NCBI GenBank assembly: GCA_951217055.1
Contig: OX578281.1
Location: 65,908,043 to 65,972,042 of the forward strand
DNA from: Gerris lacustris
Taxonomy: Eukaryota > Arthropoda > Insecta > Hemiptera > Gerridae
Length of the DNA stretch: 64,000 nucleotides
Direction of reading: 5' to 3'
Of the stretch, positions 11,411 through 20,760 are shown one piece after another. The notes under the pieces were generated by a model that was not told where the DNA came from, made no database searches, and saw only the letters and a list, made by a program, of their open reading frames with translations. The position numbers and the translations under genes were made by a program. Within the stretch, counting starts at the first letter, position 1, and every line of letters starts with the position of its first letter.

Positions 11411-12010
11411 ATTTTGCTTCCGAGCTTACCGAAGGTAACGGAAGCTATGCGATTGTTCTGAAGAATGAATATTTTTTATGTCACCGATTTCCAAAATTCC
11501 AAGGCAGGAATCCGTTTCAGACATCAGGGAACATTTTTGGTTCTGTGTATATAAGTGTATTTCCATCTGTCTGTCACTCAATTTTTGCGAACCAACATAT
11601 CTTAAAAACTACACCTACGATTTTAATGGAATTTTGATTTTAAACCATAATTAGCCTATTGTTGTTGGCATATAAGTTTCAACCTTTTGCGATCATTTTT
11701 TTTCTCTTCATCATGCGCACAAAAATACATACTTTTGAAGCTATAGGTGTAAATAAATGTATGTTTGTGCGCATGTTGAAGATAAACAAATGGGTGACGA
11801 AGGTTGAAACTTATAGCGGGCCAACAATAAGCTAATTATGACCTACCATAGAAATTTTTATAAGGGGAGTAACAATCTAAAGAAGAATATTCCAAAAACC
11901 TTATTTACATTGTTACTCCCTTCTGTTTTGTTTATAAGGGGAGTAACAATCTAAAGAAGTGCCGAAGATGCTATGTGCCACACTAATTGGCAGACTATTT
12001 ACTGATTTAA
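11411..12010 (-). repeat. Interspersed repeat family A, copy 4 (reverse), with a small internal duplication
   Basis: The start 'ttccgagcttaccgaaggta' and the end 'tgtgccacactaattggcag' are reverse complements of family-A ends. A 'tttataaggggagtaacaat' block occurs twice (about 11868 and 11932). An inverted 'attgttactccc' lies between the two, so the extra ~63 bp is a local foldback-type duplication. Nothing is recognised in the 280 bases after it, up to the LINE. Confidence 0.7.
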
Positions 12011-12330
12011 ATCTTTCTTTTTTTTAGAAAACATATGTACATACTAATATTTACCAGTATGAGGTCCGCCTATTACTAAAAATACTTAAAACTTCGTTGA
12101 AAACTAGCTACTTATACTATTGTTGACTAACTTACGCTCTCTGCAAGTACAACTGTACTATTACAAATATCAAGGAGGAAATCTTTGAACATACAAGTAA
12201 TTTTCTTATATAACTCAAACTTAATGAAGTAAAGATAGTATACAATGTTGAAGCAATACTAGTATTTTTTTAATTGGTGTTTTTATAATTGCATTTCTTT
12301 TTTTTTTTTTTTTTTTTTTTAAACAAGTTC

Positions 12331-12336
12331 TTTATT
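12331..12336 (-). terminator. Polyadenylation signal of the LINE
   Basis: AATAAA on the minus strand (GCCAATAAAGAA context), about 12 bases before the poly(A) tail. It fits 3'-end formation of the LINE transcript. Confidence 0.7.
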
Positions 12337-12784
12337 GGCATAAGTAACAAAAAATTATTTGTGTTTACCGGAGCCATGATATTATTTTGAGTGGGGTTAT
12401 TTTGTGCCTTTTTTAATTTTTGATATTTTGTAAGGGATTGGAGCTTTTTAATCAAATTTGGGGAAGGGTAATATGGACAATTTTGGATTATATATTTTTA
12501 TTTTATTTTATTTTTAAAAAGGAAGATTTTGATTGGATTTTGATTGGGGTTGTTTGCAGGAATTTAAACGGGTATCATAGGCAGTCTGTGGACTGACTTA
12601 AGAGTGGACCAACCTGGCATTTGCCTGGTAAATTGAGGGAAACCACAGAAAACCTCAATTAGGTTGGGCGGACCCGAGTCCTTCCTAAGTTCTTCCTATG
12701 TTTTCCCTAAGTTTTTTTTTTTTTTTTTATTTTCGTTTGTGGGATTTCTATTGGTGAGTGGTCTCCAGATTTTACAATTTTAGG

Positions 12785-15700
12785 CTAAGGGGAGTAATTT
12801 ATTTCATTTACGAATTTCAGTGTAAGTGTAATATTTTTTAATTTTGAGAAAAGCATTTTCTTAATTTTTTCATTTTCATCTTGAATTTCTTGAATATTGA
12901 GTTCTTGAAATAATTTGTTACGTTCGGATTTATACTTAGGACATTCCAATAGGATGTGAGTCATATTTTCATTTTTATCTGGACATGTGTAACATATAGG
13001 CGAATCACTTAGTCCTATCATATAGTTGTATTGAATGCATCTTGCATGGTAACTTCTCAATCTATTAATTTTGATTATATCCTTACGTGGTAGTTTTGAT
13101 TTCCAAAACCACGGTTTAATTGGAACTTTTTTGACAATTGATTTGAAATTTCTTGCTTTTGCTGGTTCTTCTTGAAGTTTTATGTTCCAGTTTTCAAACA
13201 TCTTCTTTTTGGATAGTGCTATTAGATCTCTTGTTGGTATTTTTTTGTCTGATTGTTTTGTTGGGCTTTTGGCAAGTTTGTCTGCTTCCTCGTTTCCTTT
13301 AATTCCTTGATGTGATTTGACCCATATAAAGTCTATTTCTTTATTTTTTTTTCTTATTTCTGCTATATTATTTAATATATTCATGAAGATGTGATCCAAA
13401 TGTGTAGTGTATGAGATGTTATCTAATTTTTTAAGGACTCCCTGGTTGTCACATGCTATCGTGTATTTGTAATAGTTATTTTGTAATGTGTTGATGTATT
13501 CTAGGGCTTGTAGAATGCCTAAGCTTTCTAATGTATATATATTAGCTTGTTGAGAGCATGAGTAGCCAATGCCTTGTTTTAATTGAGGGTCATAGTATGA
13601 ATATCCTGATACGTTTTGTTGCTTTGATCCGTCTGTAAATATAATGTAGGTTATTTTTGGGTTCAATTTAGTAAGTTGGTCTTGAAATGTTATGTCATTG
13701 TAAGGATAACTAAGTTTGGGTATATGTATATTCGGTTGTTGATATAAGTTTTCATAAGTAATTTGATGAATTGGCAGTAATTTGTGTTGGTATATAGTTT
13801 GATCTAAGTAAGGTAATATAGAATTGAAGCTATTGTTTAGTAAGGGTGAAGGTTTGTGTCGCCAGTATCTATGTCCTCTGTTTATTTTATTTGATAGTTC
13901 TGTTACGGATGTGTATATGTCAGAGTTTTGAGTGTATAATTTTAATAGTAGTTTGTCAGCTAGATGTTGTCGTCGTAAGTCAAGTGGTTGTTCGCAACAT
14001 TCAGTTAAGATTACGACTATTGGTGTTGATTTTAAATATCCCATAGATATTTTTAGGGCTCTGTATTGAATGCGGTCGAGTGTTGTTAGTAAGTATTGTC
14101 TGGCGTTACCATAGAAAGGCGAGGCAAAGTCTAAACATGCTCTTATTGTAGCCCTGTATAGAGTGAGCATGGTTTTTGGATCACTTCCCCATGATTTGTT
14201 GCAGGTCATTTTCATTATATTTAGGTATTTTTCACATTTTGAGGTAATAATCTTGATATGTTCTTTCCATGTTAGTTTTTGATCGAGGAAGAGACCAAGA
14301 AATCTAATTACTGTTTTTCTTTTTATCTGAATATTTCCAAAAGTTATTTTATTTTCTAGGTTGAGATTATTTCTTCTAGTGAAAATGCAGCATTCTGATT
14401 TTTCATGAGATAGTTCTAGTCCAGTAATTCTAGTCCAATCTTTTATTGTTTTTAATGCTTGACTGAGATTATTTACCATGTCATCAATTTTTTTACTGAT
14501 TGAATATATTAATATGTCATCGGCAAACTGGAGTATCTTTACCGGAAAGGGTATTTTCATTTCGATGTCCGAGGTGTGAATTATGTATAATAGGGGACTC
14601 AAAATAGCTCCTTGTGGGATACCTTTTCTAGTTACTCTACGTCCTACTATTTCTCCGTTTACTCGAAAAAGTAGTATTCTATTTGATATTAGTTTGATTA
14701 TAAAATTTGCTGTTTGTTGTGGTACGTCCATCTGTGTCAGTTTATAGTGTAATATAGAAAGGTCAACATTGTCGTAAGCTCCTGTAATGTCTAGGAGTAG
14801 TGTAAGTACTGACTTTTTTTGAGTGAATGCGTCGTGTATGTCTGTTACAAGCTGACTTTGGCTTTCTAAAACTGATTTACTTTTCCTAAATCCTTTTTGT
14901 GATTTAGAAAGTTTTTCACTTGATTCCATAAACCATTCTAATCTACTTTTAATTAATCGTTCAAAAGTTTTCAGCATACATGATGATAAGGAAATTGGGC
15001 GATAATTTGAAGCTAAATCGCCGGTTTTTCCCTGTTTTTTAATGGGGATTATTATAAATGTCTGCCACGATTCTGGAATTTGTTGTGTTCGCCAAATATT
15101 ATTGAATATTTCTAAAAGTTTGTTTTTTGAAATTGGGGGTAAATGGTATATCATGTCATAGTGAATATTGTCGTATCCAGGGGAGGTATTGCTATGTTTA
15201 ATAGCCGTTTGAAATTCAAATAATGTAAAAGGTTTGGTAAGTATATGAGTGTTGTTATTTGTTAGTGATGGTGGGATTTTATTTGTTACTGATGGGGGGG
15301 CTAATTTATCCATAAATTCCTCGACCCAGGTTCCCGGTGTTGTTTGTATTTCGTTCGATGAACTTTTATTTAGTTTTTTAAAAGATTTCCAAACATGGGA
15401 TGGTGTATTTTTTGAAAAGTTTAAGTTTTCACAGTATTGCTTCCAACTATTTTTTTGTTTACGTTTAATTAACCGTCTAAATTTTGCGTGTTTGCGTTTA
15501 AAGTTAATATAATTTGTTAAATTTGGGTGGTTTTTAAAATTTTGATAAGCGTTGTACCGTTCACATTTTGATTGTTCACAGGTTAAATCCCACCAATGTA
15601 TTAGGTTGGGGTAAGGAGTGGACGTAATTTTTCTTTTTTTAATTTCGGGAATTGAATTTTTAGATGCTGTGTTTATATCATTTATAAAGTCATCGTAAGT

Positions 15701-16555
15701 TTGTAGTGTAAGGTTTCTTAGTCTGTTTTGCGTTAGTGTTTCCATATTATCCTGATATTTTGTCCAATCTGCATTATTAATATTCCAACGTCTTGTTGGG
15801 TATCTATATATTTTTTCTACATTGGAGGAATTTGTCTCTATTATGATTGGATAATGGTTCGATCCGAAAGGTTCATTTAAAACATTCCATTCAAAGTCAG
15901 CTGCAATGTCGTTAGAAGCTATAACGAGGTCTATTACAGATTGTGATTTTTGGTTTATCTTAGGGATAAGTGTTGGTTTATTTTTATTAAGTATTATTGC
16001 ATTATTTTGATCGATTGCTTTTAATAAATTTTGACCTTTTACGTCAGTGTTACTACAACCCCAGGCTGTGTGGTGGCTATTAAAATCCCCTAATATAAGG
16101 TATGGTTGGTTTAAGGTTTTTATTAGGTCATCCCATTTGTTAGATTGTATTTGAGTTATTGGGGGGTTATATATTGATACGATATTTAAATTTTTGTTTT
16201 TGTATTTTATTTGTATACCAATATGATCTGTTCCTATATGGGGAAGGTTATTAAGTACGGTGTAGTGTATGTTTAATTTTACCAATATCGCGACTCCACC
16301 ACCTCTTCTATCATCTTGTCTGTCCAATCTTATAACATTATAGCCTTTAAAGTTAATATTTATTCCTTGTTTAAACCAAGTCTCACAAAGACAGGCTATA
16401 TCAATTTTGGATGAATATAAGAGGTGTTCGAGATCAATTTTTTTATTATTTGCCGATCTTATATTCCACTGTAATATTCTAAAATTTCTTAAATTAGACT
16501 CACGGGCATTCAAATAACTATAGTGTGAATTTGGAATGTCACTAAGTTGATCCAT
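12785..16555 (-). CDS. LINE ORF2: endonuclease - reverse transcriptase - RNase H
   Basis: This 1256-residue protein cuts target DNA and copies its own RNA into the nick. The APE-type endonuclease occupies roughly residues 25-240: LQWNIRS with Asn31, LCETWF with Glu58, GDFNSHH with Asp157/Asn159, and GSNHYPI at 231-237, where the family's S-D-H triad reads S-N-H (Asn233). The reverse transcriptase spans about 440-760, with NYRPISLSS, the Asp in LLLDITGAYDNV, GIPQGAILSPLL and the catalytic FADD at 677-680. RNase H follows with FTDGS (Asp975), a downstream Glu in YTLESLGI, ACDNQG and SHQGIKGNEEAD. A C-terminal C-x2-C...H...C cluster (CYTCPD...HILLEC) ends the protein. The start ATG follows the ORF1 stop as TAA-T-ATG, so translation is probably by termination-reinitiation. 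No stop or frameshift interrupts it. Confidence 0.93.
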   Translation of the reverse strand: MDQLSDIPNSHYSYLNARESNLRNFRILQWNIRSANNKKIDLEHLLYSSKIDIACLCETWFKQGININFKGYNVIRLDRQDDRRGGGVAILVKLNIHYTVLNNLPHIGTDHIGIQIKYKNKNLNIVSIYNPPITQIQSNKWDDLIKTLNQPYLILGDFNSHHTAWGCSNTDVKGQNLLKAIDQNNAIILNKNKPTLIPKINQKSQSVIDLVIASNDIAADFEWNVLNEPFGSNHYPIIIETNSSNVEKIYRYPTRRWNINNADWTKYQDNMETLTQNRLRNLTLQTYDDFINDINTASKNSIPEIKKRKITSTPYPNLIHWWDLTCEQSKCERYNAYQNFKNHPNLTNYINFKRKHAKFRRLIKRKQKNSWKQYCENLNFSKNTPSHVWKSFKKLNKSSSNEIQTTPGTWVEEFMDKLAPPSVTNKIPPSLTNNNTHILTKPFTLFEFQTAIKHSNTSPGYDNIHYDMIYHLPPISKNKLLEIFNNIWRTQQIPESWQTFIIIPIKKQGKTGDLASNYRPISLSSCMLKTFERLIKSRLEWFMESSEKLSKSQKGFRKSKSVLESQSQLVTDIHDAFTQKKSVLTLLLDITGAYDNVDLSILHYKLTQMDVPQQTANFIIKLISNRILLFRVNGEIVGRRVTRKGIPQGAILSPLLYIIHTSDIEMKIPFPVKILQFADDILIYSISKKIDDMVNNLSQALKTIKDWTRITGLELSHEKSECCIFTRRNNLNLENKITFGNIQIKRKTVIRFLGLFLDQKLTWKEHIKIITSKCEKYLNIMKMTCNKSWGSDPKTMLTLYRATIRACLDFASPFYGNARQYLLTTLDRIQYRALKISMGYLKSTPIVVILTECCEQPLDLRRQHLADKLLLKLYTQNSDIYTSVTELSNKINRGHRYWRHKPSPLLNNSFNSILPYLDQTIYQHKLLPIHQITYENLYQQPNIHIPKLSYPYNDITFQDQLTKLNPKITYIIFTDGSKQQNVSGYSYYDPQLKQGIGYSCSQQANIYTLESLGILQALEYINTLQNNYYKYTIACDNQGVLKKLDNISYTTHLDHIFMNILNNIAEIRKKNKEIDFIWVKSHQGIKGNEEADKLAKSPTKQSDKKIPTRDLIALSKKKMFENWNIKLQEEPAKARNFKSIVKKVPIKPWFWKSKLPRKDIIKINRLRSYHARCIQYNYMIGLSDSPICYTCPDKNENMTHILLECPKYKSERNKLFQELNIQEIQDENEKIKKMLFSKLKNITLTLKFVNEINYSP

Positions 16556-16556
16556 A

Positions 16557-17858
16557 TTAAGGGAAATTTATTTTCGAAAGTATATTTTTAATGACGGTAT
16601 CGTCAATTTGAATTGTTTTTTCCGCGTTTAGTTCTTTTATTATTATTTTAGTTATATCAGTAATTAGTTTGATAAGATTTTTGTCTAGATCATTATATAG
16701 AATTTCATTAGTGTTTGAGGTTTGTTGTGTCGGTTTATAAGGGTTAAACTGTATCAGTCCCCCTGGTGTTTGTTTTGGGGTGACAAGTTTTTGAAAGTAG
16801 AATTCTTTATTTGGCTGCTCAGGATTTAACCGTTGTCGTTTAGGGGCTACGGATGGGGTTGATAATATTGTTTGATTTTGAAATTTGCGGGATTCAGTTT
16901 TAGGAGGCGTCGGTATACATTTAGATTGTAGTACTGTTGAAAAAGTATTTGAATTTGTTATTTTTGTTTTTGCTTCACCGTAAGATATACTATTTTTTAC
17001 CATAATTTCTTTAATACATTGTTGAGATTTATATTCAGGACATTGTTTTATATTGGTTGTTTTATGTCCTTGTTTACAATAAAGACAAATGGGGTTTTCT
17101 TTTATTGGGCACGGTTTAGTTACGTTATTTTGATCTAGACCATGAGTGTTCGGGTTCAAACCGCATGTTTCACAGCGGGCTGATCCTTTACAAATATTCT
17201 CGGTATGTCCGTAGCGTAAGCATTTGTTACATTGAATTACTCGAGGAATAAATTGTTCGACAGGACATCGAACAAAGTGTAAATACGCGTGTGATGGTAA
17301 AATTTGGCCTCTGAATGTTATTATAATTGATTGAGTGGGAATATATTTTGGTTCATTATTTTCTATAATTTTTCGTGTAATTCGTTTTACATTTATTAGT
17401 TTAATATTTGGTAAATTGTGAAATTCCATGTTTTTTAAAATTTCTGTTTCCGTCAGAGATTGTTCGATTCCGCGAACAACACCTTTTTTATACAATAATG
17501 ATTTTGGTATGTATATTTTGTATTCTTTGAGAAGTTCCGTACTTGTTAATAATTTGTTGGCGTTATTGTGCGTGTTAAAAGTTATTTTTAGTTTGTCAAT
17601 TCCTATTTTTATGATCCTATTTATGTCTTTTGATATGAATCCTAGCTTGCCATGGAGTAATTTTCCCATTGTCATCGGGTGTAAACGAGATAAACCAGTT
17701 TTACCTGAATTATAATTTTTGTTTTCCATGATGACATGGTAAGGCCCTACGTCGGAATTATTAAACAATTCATTGTCTTCTAATGCATTCGTGTCATTTG
17801 GTCGTTTCCTTTGTTCCAATGGTATGTCTTTAATAATTCCGTCACTGTTCTCTTGCAT
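16557..17858 (-). CDS. LINE ORF1: Gag-like RNA-binding protein
   Basis: This 433-residue protein is expected to bind the element's RNA and form the ribonucleoprotein. The middle region (about 85-200) looks like the RRM/PRE_C-type domain of I/Jockey ORF1 proteins. Three retroviral-type zinc knuckles follow: C210-x2-C213-x4-H218-x4-C223, a second cluster at C229/C232/H239, and C258-x2-C261-x3-H265-x7-C273. The C-terminus (about 300-433) is polar and Pro/Gln/Thr-rich. A run of about 16 A directly precedes the ATG. It precedes ORF2 in the same transcript, with one base between the stop and the next ATG. Confidence 0.9.
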   Translation of the reverse strand: MQENSDGIIKDIPLEQRKRPNDTNALEDNELFNNSDVGPYHVIMENKNYNSGKTGLSRLHPMTMGKLLHGKLGFISKDINRIIKIGIDKLKITFNTHNNANKLLTSTELLKEYKIYIPKSLLYKKGVVRGIEQSLTETEILKNMEFHNLPNIKLINVKRITRKIIENNEPKYIPTQSIIITFRGQILPSHAYLHFVRCPVEQFIPRVIQCNKCLRYGHTENICKGSARCETCGLNPNTHGLDQNNVTKPCPIKENPICLYCKQGHKTTNIKQCPEYKSQQCIKEIMVKNSISYGEAKTKITNSNTFSTVLQSKCIPTPPKTESRKFQNQTILSTPSVAPKRQRLNPEQPNKEFYFQKLVTPKQTPGGLIQFNPYKPTQQTSNTNEILYNDLDKNLIKLITDITKIIIKELNAEKTIQIDDTVIKNILSKINFP

Positions 17859-18041
17859 TTTTTTTTTTTTTTTAACCTTCTTTTAGCCTGTGTGGTGTCT
17901 AGTGAGGTGGTCTATGAACACTTTTCTTGAATTTCAAGTTAATTTAATTCCTATTTTTAGTCTTCAAAGATTTTGATCTTATTCAATTTTTCAAATTTTA
18001 TTTTTGCTGTCAATGTTATGACACGAATGATTGCATTTCTT

Positions 18042-18476
18042 AAATCATTAAGACCATTTAGCTATTACTACCATCACTTACTAAGAAAACCAATAAATAT
18101 TTAAAATTATGTTTCCATACTGACAGATTACAAGATAGACTTGAACACCAATCCTTATTATTTCAATTAACTCATAACTACAGAGTAATTTATTCAGTTC
18201 CATGCATTATTAATGAGTAATTAAACCTATTAAAATGTTTATCAGTTTTTGAATTGAAATTCATTTGATTAATATATGTTAAGAAAAGTCTTTATCAATG
18301 GTTCATTAACACTTTTTTTTTCCTATTGATTAAACAATTTCGTAACTCTGAATGTCCCGTTACATGTGAGGGAGAGAAAGAGAAAAGGGTAACGATCTGT
18401 TAAAAAAGTTGTATCAAGTGCAACAAGAAAATATAAGTACTTAGATGTTAATTAAGATATTTAGCAATTATTTTAA
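18042..18476. other. Spacer upstream of the peptide gene
   Basis: AT-rich with no ORF or repeat recognised. It may hold distal regulatory sequence for the gene at 18615, but I see no clear site cluster here. Confidence 0.4.
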
Positions 18477-18550
18477 AGTTTTTCCCCAACTGATAAGGTG
18501 AAAGAAGAGAGAGTATATAATACTGCGTTTCTTACAATTCAGTATCAGTT
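18477..18550 (+). promoter_or_regulatory. Candidate core promoter with NF-kB-like and GATA sites
   Basis: TATATAA lies at 18514-18520. Arthropod Inr-like TCAGT sits at 18539-18543 and 18545-18549, putting the likely start A at 18541 or 18547, 27-33 bases after the TATA start. TGATAA (GATA-factor site) is at 18491-18496. On the minus strand, 18478-18487 reads GGGGAAAAAC, resembling Dorsal/Dif-type kB sites. A GATA plus kB pair close to the TATA is common in insect immune-gene promoters. Functional use here is inference. Confidence 0.55.
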
Positions 18551-18614
18551 CAAAAACAGCAGAACTAACATCTGTTATTTTGCATTTTAAAGTAGCTAAG
18601 ATAATTCAACAGAG

Positions 18615-18827
18615 ATGAAATACTTCACAGCTTTGTTAGTTCTTACTATTGTCGCTGTAGCTGTATCCTCAGTCGAGGCTAAGGAAGAAGCGTTTAATCT
18701 TGCAGCAAATGACGCTGCTTTAGAAAATGCAGCTGATTTAAGGGGTCCAAGTAGTGATGTAAACTTAGATGCAGCAAAACGTCATTGTCTCTGTCATGGA
18801 ATTGCATGCCTCTGTACAAAAGGATAA
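18615..18827 (+). CDS. Secreted precursor of a protegrin-spaced, cysteine-rich short peptide
   Basis: The gene encodes 70 residues. Residues 1-22 form a classic signal peptide ending V-E-A before Lys23. Residues 23-54 form an acidic, Ala/Asn-rich pro-region. Lys55-Arg56 is a furin/prohormone-convertase type site. The last 14 residues, HCLCHGIACLCTKG, hold all four cysteines (58, 60, 65, 67) in the order C-X-C-X4-C-X-C. The terminal Gly after Lys69 could supply a C-terminal amide. The spacing equals that of protegrins, whose two disulfides (outer-outer, inner-inner) clamp a beta-hairpin. Here HGIA would form the turn. The peptide has no acidic residue but few basic ones (Lys plus two His), so its charge would depend on pH or metal. 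An antimicrobial role is the leading guess. A metal-binding CXC peptide, a hormone or a venom-type peptide are alternatives. I know no named insect family that it matches. The ATG is the only one in frame, 68-74 bases from the predicted start site. Confidence 0.85.
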   Translation: MKYFTALLVLTIVAVAVSSVEAKEEAFNLAANDAALENAADLRGPSSDVNLDAAKRHCLCHGIACLCTKG

Positions 18828-18828
18828 G

Positions 18829-19866
18829 GTATATATACATATATTTTTACTATTTCTACTATTTTTTGTTATAGGTACATAATATATTGTCAATTGTCTG
18901 TTTGATATATGATATAATAGGAACTAGGAATTTGTTTTATTTATAATAATTAATACCAATTTTTTATATTCAAGAATTATGATTTTAAATAATGTATGCA
19001 AAAAAGGTCTGTTAACATTATTTGAGATTTAGAATTTGCATTTGTTTGCAGGAATAACTTACATTCAAATTTTCGACGATGGAAGGTAAATTATTTTTAG
19101 GAACAAATTTACATCCTTAAAAAAAACCATTAATTTCAATTAATTCCCATTAAGACAATAAAATAAAAATAGACATGAACTAATGATTTGTTATTTTGAC
19201 TGAGATTTCACTTAATAATTATGATTAAAGACGATAAAACGAAAGTAAAACAAATAGATTATCTCTAAAATTTTACATTAATTATTAACCAACGCGTAAA
19301 CTAGTGCTATTAGCGGTCTACTTTAGCCAAACCATCCAAATTTCATAAAAATCACATGAGTATTTTTGAAGATATAGGTGTGTAAATAACTGTATGTTTG
19401 TGCGCATGTGGAAGAGAAACACGTGGGCACAGAAGGTTTAACCTTATATGGGGCCAACAATAGGCTAATTATGACCAACCAAAGAAATTTCATTAAAATT
19501 GGACGTGTAATTTTTAAGATACATTGGTTCACAAAAATTGAGCGACAGACACGGAACCAAAAATGTTCCCGGATTCGTTCCAGACGATTTCTGTCTGAGA
19601 GATAAAATATTTTTTTCCTTCAGAACGATCACACAGCTTCCGTTACCTTCGGTAAGCTCGGAAGTAAAGTATATTGTTTGATATTTAACATTTAATTATA
19701 AAATATAGCAAAGTCCGGCAGGTATCTTTTTATGAATATATGAATTTATTAAAGAACAGTACTCCTTCCACAATTTATTTTAGTTATTTGGTATATCAAT
19801 TAGTTATTATGAACTAAACTTTCACTTATTAACATTATTGTAACAGAAGTTTGTTATTAATTTCAG
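18829..19866 (+). other. Predicted 3'-UTR intron of the peptide gene
   Basis: The donor GATAAG|GTATAT comes one base after the stop codon. An acceptor AATTTCAG ends at 19866, and an alternative TTTGCAG ends at 19051. The coding region thus ends in the first exon. A family-A repeat lies inside the intron. This is inferred from splice consensus only. Confidence 0.5.
19285..19675 (+). repeat. Interspersed repeat family A, copy 5
   Basis: Contains the family core ('gaagataggtgt'-type block, 'agacacggaaccaa', 'gatcacacagcttccgttac'). It lacks the first ~200 bases of copies 1 and 2. It sits within the predicted intron of the peptide gene. The overlapping short ORFs on both strands are repeat-derived. 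Confidence 0.7.
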
Positions 19867-19975
19867 TTTACAATTGGAAAATTAGCAGCAAAGGAATGGA
19901 AAACAATACGCTTCATCTAAAATAAGTAAAATATTATATCCTTAAACAAATAAATATTTAAACTAATGAGAAAGC
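19867..19975 (+). other. Predicted last exon (3' UTR) of the peptide gene
   Basis: Follows the acceptor at 19866 and carries AATAAA at 19949-19954. The transcript end near 19970-19980 is inferred. Confidence 0.4.
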
Positions 19976-20170
19976 TACTTTTGTATTAATTCTTTGTAAC
20001 CCACATTTCCCATGTTATTTATCAATTTTTAAGTTTTTGGTAGTTTTCATACTATGGAAAGTTAAAATTTTAAATTTAATTTAATTAAATGTATAATTTA
20101 ATTTAAATTTAATTATAATTTGATTTAAATTAACATGTTATTTATAGAATAAGTTGCGATTGACACCTTT

Positions 20171-20751
20171 TAGTCCACAGGCCACCATAAGAAGTGAGTC
20201 GCTGATTGATAAAGTTTTCTTACCTTATGGAATCGCTTATTTATGCCTTGTCCACCGATGAATTGGGTATATGGCAACTGGGCGCTGGGCCATTTCTTTT
20301 TTGTTGACATGCCAAACTTGCCCTTCAGCGGGAACATTGAAAAGTGATAGATAAAGTTTTAATTTTCACAGGATCGTTTAATTAAAGTATTTAAAAAACG
20401 GTGGTAAAGGTGGCCACCGATAAGAGTGGGCCGTTTGGGGTGTCCACCGCCCCAAACATATCGCTTTGCGGGGACGTTGAAAAGAAAACGGCTCACTCTT
20501 ATCGGTGGCCACCTTTACCACTGTTTTTTAAATACTTTAATTAAACGATCCTGTGAAAATCAAAACTTTATCTATCTCTTTTCAATGTTCTCGCTGAAGG
20601 GCAAGTTTGGCATGTCAACAAAAAAGAAATGGCCCAGCGCCCAGTTGCCATATACCCAATTCATCGGTGGACAAGGCATAAATAAGCGATTCCATAAGGT
20701 AAGAAAACTTTATCAATCAGCGACTCACTTCTTATGGTGGCCTGTGGACTA
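20171..20751. mobile_element. Foldback element 1 (~265-bp arms)
   Basis: The arms 20171-20438 and 20484-20751 are nearly perfect reverse complements with outer ends TAGTCCACAGGCCACC / GGTGGCCTGTGGACTA. Short unpaired sequence lies around 20461. TA could be the target duplication. The ORF at 20426-20809 spans the hairpin and is not a gene. Confidence 0.8.
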
Positions 20752-20760
20752 TTTTAAATT

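Larger units (their letters stand above)
12300..18029 (-). mobile_element. Full-length I-like non-LTR retrotransposon (LINE)
   Basis: Two intact ORFs lie on the minus strand (ORF1 16557-17858, ORF2 12785-16555). The 3' UTR contains an AATAAA (12331-12336), and a poly(A) tail of about 20 follows (seen as a T run at 12300-12320). The element is bounded by a perfect 12-bp target-site duplication ATTGCATTTCTT at 12288-12299 and 18030-18041. The total is about 5.73 kb including a 5' UTR of about 170 bp, so it is not 5'-truncated as most LINE copies are. Presence of an RNase H domain places it in the I superfamily (I/LOA/R1-like side) rather than Jockey. The 3' UTR holds a conserved-looking tract (12600-12670, 'ggtttccctcaatttaccag' on the minus strand). 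Confidence 0.92.
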
